From Mxb001 sp044360385 (GTDB taxonomy: Bacteria > Actinomycetota > Actinomycetes > S36-B12): a stretch of DNA of 5,963 bases. The DNA lies in the NCBI GenBank assembly GCA_044360385.1, contig JBIKKK010000137.1:1-5963 (forward strand). The letters run 5' to 3'. This document shows, piece after piece, positions 1-5,932 of the stretch (position 1 is its first letter; each line of letters begins with the position of its first letter). Below the pieces are notes generated by a model. It was not told the origin of the DNA, searched no databases, and worked only from the letters and a program-made list of their open reading frames with translations. Position numbers and translations under genes: made by a program.

Positions 1-1
1 G

Positions 2-391
2 GTCGGCTATGCCGACGTGCTGCGCGATGCGCCGGGGCAGGCGGCCGATGCGGAGATCCTCGTCGCCCTGCGCCAGGGGGAGCTCGTGGGCACCGTGGCC
101 ATCGTCCGCCCCGGGCAACCGCTCGCTGACGTGGCGCAGCCGGGTGAAGTGGAGTTCCGCTTCATGGCCGTCGCGCCCCACGCCTGGCGGCAGGGCATCG
201 CCCAGGTACTGCTCGAGGCGGTCACCGCCCGCGCGGCGGGTCAGCCCGTGGTGTGCAGCGTCATCAAGGGCAACGAACCGGCGGCCCGGCTTTACCTCGC
301 CCACGGCTTCATCCCCATCGATGGTCGAGACCACGAGCCGGTCCCCGGTGTCCGCCTTCGCGTATTCGTCCGCTCAGGTCCCTCGGGCTGA
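2..391 (+). CDS. GNAT-family N-acetyltransferase, 5' end missing
   Basis: This is the C-terminal part of a GNAT acetyltransferase, which moves an acetyl group from acetyl-CoA to an amine; the substrate cannot be read. The frame is open from the window edge, so 129 residues are visible and the real start lies to the left. The GTG at 17 is internal, because VGYAD before it continues the fold seen in relatives. Visible in order: a beta strand with LVGTVAIV, the central strand FMAVAP, the acetyl-CoA pyrophosphate loop in the variant form WRQGIAQVLL (motif A), and motif B, NEPAARLYLAHGF, with the usual Tyr before the GF turn. Roughly 20-40 N-terminal residues are probably missing, judging from the usual size of about 150-170 residues. 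Its last 18 bases overlap the end of the convergent cation pump gene. The family is clear; the function is not. Confidence 0.85.
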   Translation, partial: VGYADVLRDAPGQAADAEILVALRQGELVGTVAIVRPGQPLADVAQPGEVEFRFMAVAPHAWRQGIAQVLLEAVTARAAGQPVVCSVIKGNEPAARLYLAHGFIPIDGRDHEPVPGVRLRVFVRSGPSG

Positions 392-2941
392 CGACGAGGC
401 GCTGGTCCGGCCGGACCTCCTCCGGATCGCCTTGTACGCCGCATCGAGTCCGAGGACCAAGAACACGGCCGCGATGGCGACGATCCATCCCGCGAGCCCG
501 GGGAGTTCTTGTCCGAGAGCGCTAGCCAAGAACGGCACCGACAGCATGAGGGCCGCGATCACGAGGTCGGCGATCACGGCGGGGATGAGCAGGCGGTTGG
601 TGGTCCAGCCGAGGGCACCGGGCCATCGTGTGCTGCTGCGGCAGGCGAAGGCGTTGGCCGTCTGGCCCAGCACGACCGTGGCGAAGGCCGCCCCGGATGC
701 CATGAGGGCGACCTGACCCCCGGGGAAGGGCTCACCGGGTCGCCAACCGGCGGCTAGGTAGGTGGCGAAGAATGCGCCCATCGTGGCAAGGGCGATCGCT
801 GGGCCGTTGATGCCGAAGGCGCGCAGCAGCACCGTCTTATTGAGCAGTGCCCCGGAGACCGGTGGCCGCGACAGGACATGTCGCGCGGGCGGTTCCGCAC
901 CAAGGGCCGCGGCCGCGAGAGTGTCGGTGCCGATATCTATGGCGAGCACCTGGAGGACGCCGAGCGCGAGAGGGATCTGGCCACCCGATAGCGCCCACAC
1001 GACAAAGGGCGCGAGCTCAGCGACGTTGTCAGTGAGGTGGTAGGTGAGGAACCTGCGCATGTTCACATAGGTGGCGCGCCCCTGTGCGATCCCCGCGACG
1101 ATGGAGTCGAAGCTGTCGTCGAGCAGGACGAGGTCGGCCGCCTCACGGGCGACATCAGTCCCTGACTCGCCCATGGCGATCCCGATGTCGGCCTCGCGGA
1201 GAGCGGGTACGTCGTTGACCCCATCGCCGGTCATCGCCACCACATGTCCTCGACCGCGCAGGGCGCGGGCAATGCGGAGCTTGTCCGCCGGAGTGACCCG
1301 GGCGATGACGGTGCCGGATCGGTCGAGCAGTCGGGCGAGGTCACCGTCGTCCGCGGGGAGGTCCGCCCCGATGAGCACGAGTCCATGGGCGTCGCGCATC
1401 CCGACCTGAGTGGCGATCGCGGCGGCGGTCGCAGGGTGGTCTCCGGTGATCATGAGGACGGCGATTCCTGCGGTGCGACATGCCTTCAGGGCGTCGCCTA
1501 CGCCGGGACGGGGTGGGTCCTCGAGTCCGACGATTCCCACGAGCGTGAGGTCGCGTTCCACCTCCGCGACCTCGGCTGAGCTCCTTGCCGGTCCTCGGGC
1601 GACGGCCAGGACCCGAAGGCCACGGCTGGTCATGTCCGCCACCACCGCCTCGGCTTCCGGGTCGGGCTCGCACAGGGGGAGGACGGAGTCGGGGGCGCCC
1701 TTGACCGAGATGCCATCGGCGTACGCCACGGACATCCGCCGCCGATCGGGGGTGAAGGGGAATCGGTGCACGAGAGGTGCCGGCACCTCATCCGCACCGA
1801 TTCTCCTGGCGAAGGCGTCGAGCGCGGCTTCCATGGGATCCCCTCGGGCGACCCAGTGCCCGTCGACCTCGACGACGTAGCCCTCGGAGCACCGCCTGGC
1901 CTCGCGTGCGAGTGCCCGCATCGCCAGCGGATCCCCGGTGACGTCGACGCGACCCGTCGGGTTGTAGCCGGGATCCGCGACCTCCACGGTGGACGTCGGT
2001 GTCCACGCGCGCATGACGGTCATGGCATTTTGCGTGAGCGTGCCGGTCTTGTCGGTGCAGATGACCGTCGTCGATCCCAGGGTCTCGACCGCCTCGAGGC
2101 GCCGCACGAGCACGCGGTGCTGGGCCATCCGCTCGGCTCCCCACGCCAGCGTGAGCGTGACGGTCGGCAGGAGGGCCTCGGGCACGAGGGCCACCGTGAC
2201 CCCGATGCCGAAGACGAGTGCGTCGGTGATCGGTCGGCCGGTCACCAGCGTGATGACGAGAAAGAGCAGCCCCACGCTGAGGGAGATCAGGGAAATGAGC
2301 CGCACCACTCGGCGCAGGGCGAGGGTGAGGGGTGTCGTCTCTGTGCCCGCGGTGGATGTCAGCCTCGAGATGGCGGCGAGTTCGGTGCCTGCCCCCGTCC
2401 GCGTGACGAGGGCATGGGCATCGCCCTCGACGACGAAGCAGCCACCCACGATGGTGTCTCCGTCGTGCACCGAGACCGGCCTGCTCTCACCGGTAATCAT
2501 GGAGGTGTCGATGCGCAGTGACGTGCAGCGGAGGACTTGCGCATCCGCGGGGATGCGATCTCCCGGCTGCAGCCAGAGGACATCGCCAGGCACGATGTCG
2601 AGCGACTCGATGGTGACCGGGCGGTCATCGCGCATGACGACCGCTCGACTCGGGAGGAGTGATCGCAGACGCTCTGCTGCTCGGTTGGCCCGGCCCTCCT
2701 GGATGAAGGCAAAGAGGCCGTTGAGCACGATGACGCAGATGATGGCGATGGCGAGCGGGGGAAGGCCGGCAAGCAGCGCCAGGCCGGCCGCGCACCAGAG
2801 CATGAGTGCGAAGAAGTGGGTGAACTGCCGGACGAACTGGCGCAGCGGTGCCGGTCGGTCGGGGCGCGGCACGGCGTTGGGGCCGACCTCGCGAAGCAGT
2901 CGGGCAGCCTCGGCCGAGGTCAGTCCGGTGACCACGGCCAT
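374..2941 (-). CDS. P-type cation-transporting ATPase, Na,K-ATPase-like (P2C type)
   Basis: An 855-residue membrane pump that uses ATP to move cations. All core motifs are intact: N-terminal cation ATPase domain (about 5-60), actuator TGES (150-153), phosphorylated Asp297 in DKTGTLT, nucleotide-domain KGAP (414-417), DPPRP (475-479), TGDH (499-502) and hinge TGDGVND (571-577). Ten membrane segments fit near 41-60, 62-82, 213-235, 241-263, 632-652, 656-680, 703-731, 742-765, 785-808 and 815-835. Compared from memory with Na,K-ATPase, the EAVETLGS...DKTGTLTQN stretch and M6 DIGTD (669-673) match the P2C class rather than SERCA; M4 reads PEALLP (254-259) instead of PEGLLx. No heavy-metal-binding CxxC domain or CPC motif is present, which argues against a copper or zinc pump. 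The ATG at 2941 is chosen because AGGGGAAGGGA lies five bases upstream; the frame stays open to 3193 but there overlaps a structured RNA. Ion specificity is unknown. Confidence 0.93.
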   Translation of the reverse strand: MAVVTGLTSAEAARLLREVGPNAVPRPDRPAPLRQFVRQFTHFFALMLWCAAGLALLAGLPPLAIAIICVIVLNGLFAFIQEGRANRAAERLRSLLPSRAVVMRDDRPVTIESLDIVPGDVLWLQPGDRIPADAQVLRCTSLRIDTSMITGESRPVSVHDGDTIVGGCFVVEGDAHALVTRTGAGTELAAISRLTSTAGTETTPLTLALRRVVRLISLISLSVGLLFLVITLVTGRPITDALVFGIGVTVALVPEALLPTVTLTLAWGAERMAQHRVLVRRLEAVETLGSTTVICTDKTGTLTQNAMTVMRAWTPTSTVEVADPGYNPTGRVDVTGDPLAMRALAREARRCSEGYVVEVDGHWVARGDPMEAALDAFARRIGADEVPAPLVHRFPFTPDRRRMSVAYADGISVKGAPDSVLPLCEPDPEAEAVVADMTSRGLRVLAVARGPARSSAEVAEVERDLTLVGIVGLEDPPRPGVGDALKACRTAGIAVLMITGDHPATAAAIATQVGMRDAHGLVLIGADLPADDGDLARLLDRSGTVIARVTPADKLRIARALRGRGHVVAMTGDGVNDVPALREADIGIAMGESGTDVAREAADLVLLDDSFDSIVAGIAQGRATYVNMRRFLTYHLTDNVAELAPFVVWALSGGQIPLALGVLQVLAIDIGTDTLAAAALGAEPPARHVLSRPPVSGALLNKTVLLRAFGINGPAIALATMGAFFATYLAAGWRPGEPFPGGQVALMASGAAFATVVLGQTANAFACRSSTRWPGALGWTTNRLLIPAVIADLVIAALMLSVPFLASALGQELPGLAGWIVAIAAVFLVLGLDAAYKAIRRRSGRTSASSSARGT

Positions 2942-2945
2942 GTGA

Positions 2946-2956
2946 TCCCTTCCCCT
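2946..2956 (-). promoter_or_regulatory. Ribosome binding site that fixes the start of the cation pump
   Basis: Read on the minus strand, this is AGGGGAAGGGA, followed by TCACA and the start (core-to-ATG spacing of five bases). It is the reason for preferring the ATG at 2941 over starts further upstream in the same open frame. I could not find a convincing minus-strand promoter between 2957 and 3100: no TAnnnT hexamer with a plausible partner stands out in this GC-rich stretch. Confidence 0.75.
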
Positions 2957-3072
2957 GGCGAGCCCCTGACGAGGCCCCGACCAGAGTCCGCCACCGGAGG
3001 GCGGGCAATCGGGCAGAAGGTGGTCACGGGGCGCGCCGGACGAGCCTCTTCCGCGGGTCCGGAGGCGGGCTC

Positions 3073-3088
3073 GTGACCCTTCTGTTAC
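3073..3088 (+). promoter_or_regulatory. GTnAC direct repeat, possible MtrA-type response regulator site
   Basis: Two copies of GTnAC (GTGAC at 3073-3077 and GTTAC at 3084-3088) are separated by six bases, an 11-base period matching one helical turn. This resembles the direct-repeat sites described for the actinobacterial response regulator MtrA, which controls many cell-wall hydrolase genes; the downstream gene is such a hydrolase. The second copy overlaps the proposed -10, so it may just be promoter sequence. Short and degenerate, hence low confidence. Confidence 0.3.
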
Positions 3089-3091
3089 ATT
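3083..3091 (+). promoter_or_regulatory. Extended -10 promoter for the riboswitch-peptidase transcript
   Basis: The bases TGTTACATT form an extended -10 element (TGn followed by TAnnnT, with TACATT at 3086-3091). There is no good -35 hexamer 16-18 bases upstream, as expected when an extended -10 carries recognition. Transcription would start near 3097-3099, just before the structured leader. It is the only AT-rich spot in the 390-base gap. The call is inference from sequence and position. Confidence 0.5.
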
Positions 3092-3121
3092 TCCCAGGTC
3101 GGCCGCCAGGCCGGCCGCCCC

Positions 3122-3322
3122 GGGCACGCCGAGTCCTGCCCGCCCAGGGCGCACCACCGCGGGCAGGAGCGGGGGACCCACCGCCGGGGCCACCAGGCCC
3201 CAGCACGATCCGCCAGCACCACCGGCGGATCTTGGGGTGAAGCGCGAAGGTCCGGTCCATCGGATCCTCCGCCGGCGGCTGCATGAGGCCAGCCGAACCC
3301 GACAGCTGACCCCGCAAGCGAC
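3122..3322 (+). ncRNA. c-di-AMP riboswitch (ydaO/yuaA class) in the peptidase leader
   Basis: A structured 5' leader that I assign to the cyclic di-AMP sensing class; in this class ligand binding usually lowers expression of the downstream gene. Conserved-looking blocks appear in the expected order: GCCGAGTCC (3128-3136), GGGGGACCCA (3171-3180), GGGGTGAAG (3234-3242), GCATGAGGC (3281-3289) and CCGAACCCGACAGCTGAC (3293-3310). They match blocks of the Thermoanaerobacter and actinobacterial examples as I remember them. Hairpins: 10-bp TCCTGCCCGC/GCGGGCAGGA (3134-3143/3159-3168), 6-bp GGGGCC/GGCCCC (3186-3191/3196-3201), 8-bp GATCCGCC/GGCGGATC (3207-3214/3224-3231), one near 3250-3267 with a G-U pair, and 6-bp CGGCTG/CAGCCG (3276-3281/3290-3295). 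The closing P1 stem looks short, so ends are approximate. With no U-tract terminator, and the ribosome binding site immediately downstream, control is probably translational. Confidence 0.85.
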
Positions 3323-3327
3323 GGAGG
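3323..3327 (+). promoter_or_regulatory. Ribosome binding site of the peptidase, next to the riboswitch
   Basis: GGAGG, four bases before the ATG at 3332. It directly follows the 3' side of the riboswitch core (GCAAGCGAC), so folding of the aptamer could limit ribosome access. I do not see an explicit complementary anti-Shine-Dalgarno arm that would prove the mechanism. Confidence 0.8.
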
Positions 3328-3331
3328 ACTC

Positions 3332-4087
3332 ATGACCGCAGGTCTGCGTCGATCACTTGCCCTCGCGATGACCCTCGCCGCCACCGTTGTCACTCTTGCT
3401 GCTGTGCCCGTGGCCAGTCAGGCGGCACCGGGTCTTCCGCGCACCCCCGCTTTCGCGGCGGATGCCCCTGAGCTCCGCACCGGTAGCACGGGCGAGGCGG
3501 TCAAGGTCCTCCAGAGGGCTCTCGGTGTCAAGCCAGCTACCGGTTACTTCGGCCCCGTCACGCGCATTGCGGTCAAGGATCTACAGGAAGGCAATGGCCT
3601 TGAGGCGACCGGGGTCGTCGGCGCGGAGACCTGGGGCCTCCTCGGGCGTGCAGCCGCTCGCGAAGCGGCACGCGCTGATGAGACCTTTGGCGACAAGCAG
3701 GTCGACGGCCGGTACTGCCCCGCGGTCAACTTCCGCAACGGAGACGGCCTCGGCGCAGGCCGCAATCACATGGGCTTCGATCTCCTGGGCACGCGAGGAA
3801 CGCCGATCTATGCCGTCGATGCTGGGCGCGTTACCCGCAGCGGCTTCCAGGGCAACGGCTCGCTCATCCTGGACATCACCGACAAGAAGGGCTCGATGTG
3901 GTTCTACGGCCACTTCGACAAGATCTTCGTCGGTCAGGGCGACACGGTGAAGGCAGGTCAGCTCATCGGCACGATGGGCGACACCGGCTCACCCGGCGCG
4001 GTGCACCTGCACATCGAGTTGCGACCGCGCGGCTGGTCCGGCTCGGCACAGGACGCCAAGCCGATCATTCGTAGGCTCTGCGCATAG
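3332..4087 (+). CDS. Secreted peptidoglycan-binding M23 (LytM-type) metallopeptidase
   Basis: A 251-residue exported wall hydrolase predicted to cut peptide cross-bridges or stems of peptidoglycan. Order: signal peptide with RR near the N-terminus, a hydrophobic core at about 9-26 and a likely cleavage after SQA (31); a PG_binding_1 domain at about 47-104 (LRTGSTGEAVKVLQ ... TGYFGPVT ... TWGLL); a short alanine-rich linker; and an M23 domain at about 126-251. The zinc and catalytic set is complete: His146 and Asp150 in HMGFD, His194 in GHFD, and His225 and His227 in HLHIE. By analogy with LytM, 146, 150 and 227 bind zinc, while 194 and 225 assist catalysis. Two cysteines, Cys129 at the start of the domain and Cys250 at the penultimate residue, could form a disulfide after export. 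The c-di-AMP riboswitch leader links its synthesis to wall or turgor status. The exact cleaved bond is unknown. Confidence 0.93.
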   Translation: MTAGLRRSLALAMTLAATVVTLAAVPVASQAAPGLPRTPAFAADAPELRTGSTGEAVKVLQRALGVKPATGYFGPVTRIAVKDLQEGNGLEATGVVGAETWGLLGRAAAREAARADETFGDKQVDGRYCPAVNFRNGDGLGAGRNHMGFDLLGTRGTPIYAVDAGRVTRSGFQGNGSLILDITDKKGSMWFYGHFDKIFVGQGDTVKAGQLIGTMGDTGSPGAVHLHIELRPRGWSGSAQDAKPIIRRLCA

Positions 4088-4119
4088 CGGTACGTAAGCA
4101 TTCCTCCTGCGCCCAGGAC

Positions 4120-5781
4120 TCAGACTCCCGTCGTCGACCGTGGGTAGGCGATGTCCGGGTCTGTCATCACGTTGACGACGTAGGGCACCCCTGAGGTGAA
4201 GGCGCGATCGAGCGCCACTCCGATGTCCTGCGGTCGTGTCACTGTCTCTCCTGCACCGCCCAGGGCACGGACGACCTCGTCGTACGCCGTGGGGCGCAGA
4301 TCGGCGGCCACGTCGTAGCCGTAAAGGAACCGCATCGGATGGCGCTCGAGATTCCAGCCGGAGTTGTTGCCGATGACGATGACGACGGGCAGGTCATGGC
4401 GCACCAGCGAGTCGACGTCCATGAGTGAGAAGCCCGCGGCCCCATCGCCCAGGAGGAGCACGACCTGCGATGAGGGATGCGCCAGGCGGGCAGCCATCGC
4501 ATAGCCGGGCCCGGTGCCGAGGCAGCCATACGGGCCCGGATCGAGCCAGTGGCCCGGACGCTGCGGCTCGACATAGCGTCCCGCGAAGGACACGAAGTCG
4601 CCGCCGTCACCGATGACGACGGCGTCGTCGGCAAGGCGCGGCAGCAACTCGCCGTAGATGCGCGCGGGATGGATGGGATCGGCATCGCTCGCGAGGTCGG
4701 CAGCGTCCGCGGCGATGGCGGCCAGGGCGCGCCCCCGCAGGCTGGCCGCCCATTCCTCCACGGCCAGGGGATCACCGATCTCACCGGCGAGGCCGAGGAA
4801 GAACGCCGTGAGGTCGCCGGCGGCGCTCGCGGCCAGCTCACGGTGGTGAGCGACCTGGCCGGGGGAGTCGGCGACATGGATCACCGGAGCGGGCGGATCG
4901 CCGAAGCTGCCGTAGCCGAGTCGGAAGTCCAGTGGTGTGCCGACGACCATGACCAGATCGGTGCCGGCAAACGCGGCACCGCGTGCGCGGGTGACCAGCT
5001 GGGGATGGTCGGGCGGCAGGATGCCGCGCGCCATGCCGTTGGCGATGACCGGGATGCCTGTGGCGTCGGCGAAAGCGCGCGCCGCCGTGTCGGCGCCGTC
5101 TGCCCAGACATCGCTGCCGAGCACCATGACAGGTCGCTCGGCGGCACGCAGCAGTGCGGCGATCCGGGTGAGGTCACCCTCCAGAACCGGGGGAGAGGGT
5201 GGCGTATCCAGTGCGGCGGACACGGCTGGCGTGAAGAGGATGTCCATGGGCACATCGACGAACGTCGGTCCGCGATGGGCCGTGCCTGCGAGCCGGAATG
5301 CAGCATCGACCGACGCGGCAACGGCCGCAGGGTCGTGCACGGTGGTCGCGGACTTCGTGACGGGTGCCAGGAGCGGTGGATGGTCGATCTCCTGCAGGGC
5401 CCCCGAACCCCATCGCCCATCGGGCGCACGACCACCGATGAGGACGAGAGGCGAACCGTTGACCCAGGCGCCGGCCACGGCGCTCACCGCGTTGGTGACG
5501 CCAGGGCCGGCCGTGACGGCGGCGAATCCCGGTGTGCGCGTGAGCTTGCCCATCGCTTCCGCGGCGAAGACGGCGGTCTGCTCATGGCGTACGTCGATGA
5601 GCCGCATGGGTCCGGCGGCCCCGGACTGGACCGCGGTGACGCCTCCGACAGCCGCGTCGTACAGCGGGAAGATGTGCGCGCCGGACAGCGTGAAGAGGTG
5701 CTGCGCGCCGTGACACGCGGCAGCGCGAACGGCTTGGGCGCCTCCGTGCTCAGGCTGAGGGGCGCTGCCGTCCGCGGTCAC
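4120..5781 (-). CDS. ilvG: Thiamine-diphosphate enzyme, IlvG-like (acetolactate synthase large-subunit homologue)
   Basis: A cytoplasmic 553-residue enzyme of the acetolactate synthase/2-hydroxyacyl-CoA lyase superfamily. N-terminal pyrimidine-binding domain (about 12-180): FTLSGAHIFPLYD (30-42) and catalytic Glu67 in RHEQTA, which activates the cofactor. Central domain about 200-330. C-terminal diphosphate-binding domain: GDG at 445-447 to NN at 472-473, the Mg-ThDP motif with normal spacing. From memory it follows Mycobacterium tuberculosis IlvG (Rv1820) closely, including ALQEIDH, GNN-GW-LE-HPM and the AYPR near the end, but has about ten extra residues around 44-59 before Glu67. The start is GTG at 5781; no Shine-Dalgarno precedes it, but it overlaps the stop of an upstream microprotein gene (GTGA), so translation is probably coupled. 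No ilvN small subunit or ilvC is adjacent, so a branched-chain amino acid role is not assured; a 2-hydroxyacyl-CoA lyase or other carboligase is possible. Confidence 0.88.
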   Translation of the reverse strand: MTADGSAPQPEHGGAQAVRAAACHGAQHLFTLSGAHIFPLYDAAVGGVTAVQSGAAGPMRLIDVRHEQTAVFAAEAMGKLTRTPGFAAVTAGPGVTNAVSAVAGAWVNGSPLVLIGGRAPDGRWGSGALQEIDHPPLLAPVTKSATTVHDPAAVAASVDAAFRLAGTAHRGPTFVDVPMDILFTPAVSAALDTPPSPPVLEGDLTRIAALLRAAERPVMVLGSDVWADGADTAARAFADATGIPVIANGMARGILPPDHPQLVTRARGAAFAGTDLVMVVGTPLDFRLGYGSFGDPPAPVIHVADSPGQVAHHRELAASAAGDLTAFFLGLAGEIGDPLAVEEWAASLRGRALAAIAADAADLASDADPIHPARIYGELLPRLADDAVVIGDGGDFVSFAGRYVEPQRPGHWLDPGPYGCLGTGPGYAMAARLAHPSSQVVLLLGDGAAGFSLMDVDSLVRHDLPVVIVIGNNSGWNLERHPMRFLYGYDVAADLRPTAYDEVVRALGGAGETVTRPQDIGVALDRAFTSGVPYVVNVMTDPDIAYPRSTTGV

Positions 5782-5864
5782 AGGATGGCGAGCGCGAGCA
5801 CGCTCACGCCGAGGGCGACGAGCGCGACGATCGCGGTGACGGTGATAAGCGTCTTGTTCTGCAC
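5778..5864 (-). CDS. 28-residue single-helix membrane microprotein, translationally coupled to the IlvG-like enzyme
   Basis: A short reading frame that standard length cut-offs miss. It starts with GTG at 5864, preceded by AAGGGAG (5869-5875) at four bases, the only good ribosome binding site upstream of the IlvG-like gene. The product begins MQNKTLITV; after one lysine it is almost wholly Ala, Val, Leu, Ile, Gly and Thr/Ser, ending in ALAIL, with a continuous hydrophobic stretch of about 22 residues, enough for one membrane helix with no cleavage motif. Its TGA stop shares bases with the GTG start of the enzyme in a GTGA overlap, the usual signature of coupled translation. I do not recognise the protein. 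It could be a membrane anchor or regulator of its neighbour, or a leader whose translation only opens the enzyme start; it lacks the runs of Leu, Val or Ile codons typical of attenuator peptides, though it is rich in such residues overall. Confidence 0.68.
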   Translation of the reverse strand: MQNKTLITVTAIVALVALGVSVLALAIL

Positions 5865-5885
5865 GGTGCTCCCTTCGATGCCGGC

Positions 5886-5891
5886 AGGCTA
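5886..5891 (-). promoter_or_regulatory. -10 box for the microprotein and IlvG-like gene unit
   Basis: Read on the minus strand this is TAGCCT (TAnnnT). Six bases further, at about 5879, an A is well placed as transcription start, giving a leader of about 15 bases that carries the AAGGGAG ribosome binding site of the microprotein. The region that would hold the -35 is all G and C, so recognition is uncertain. Confidence 0.4.
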
Positions 5892-5926
5892 TCGGGCCCG
5901 GTAGCGGGCCCGCTCGGCCGACCGCC

Positions 5927-5932
5927 TAGCCT
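5927..5932 (+). promoter_or_regulatory. -10 box of an apparently leaderless rightward gene
   Basis: TAGCCT lies eight bases before the ATG at 5941, so transcription would begin at or within two bases of the start codon. Leaderless mRNAs of this type are common in Actinobacteria. The absence of any Shine-Dalgarno sequence before 5941 fits. The box is the mirror image of the leftward -10 at 5886-5891. Confidence 0.45.

Noticed and set aside
1989..2945. A 318-codon plus-strand frame, and a 251-codon one at 1766-2521, antisense to the pump
   Set aside because: Both are mirror frames of a well-supported ATPase; compositions are skewed to Arg, Ser and Thr or to Arg, Gly and Asp, and no motif is visible.
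3030..3037. GGCGCGCC palindrome as an operator
   Set aside because: An eight-base GC-only palindrome is expected by chance in this composition, and nothing around it supports a role.
2942..3193. An 84-residue N-terminal extension of the cation pump (upstream start at 3193)
   Set aside because: The extension is Arg/Pro/Gly-rich with no family resemblance, would overlap the riboswitch, and the ATG at 2941 has a strong ribosome binding site and gives the normal family N-terminus.
3024..3260. A 78-codon minus-strand frame starting at 3260 behind a perfect-looking GGAGG site
   Set aside because: It is the reverse complement of the c-di-AMP riboswitch and promoter region. The product is a low-complexity Gly/Pro/Arg-rich sequence, as expected from GC-rich structured RNA read backwards, and the GGAGG comes from the CCTCC of the leader.
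4088..4119. A bidirectional terminator between the peptidase and the IlvG-like gene
   Set aside because: The 32 bases show no stem of more than a few base pairs and no T-tract, so termination here cannot be supported from sequence.
4477..5904. A 475-codon plus-strand open frame antisense to the IlvG-like gene
   Set aside because: Long antisense frames are common in GC-rich DNA. The translation is Arg/Gly/Asp-rich with no domain, while the opposite strand has all thiamine-diphosphate motifs.
5893..5912. CGGGCCCG-GTAG-CGGGCCCG as an intrinsic terminator
   Set aside because: There is no T-run on either strand, and it lies between two divergent promoters where no transcript needs to end.
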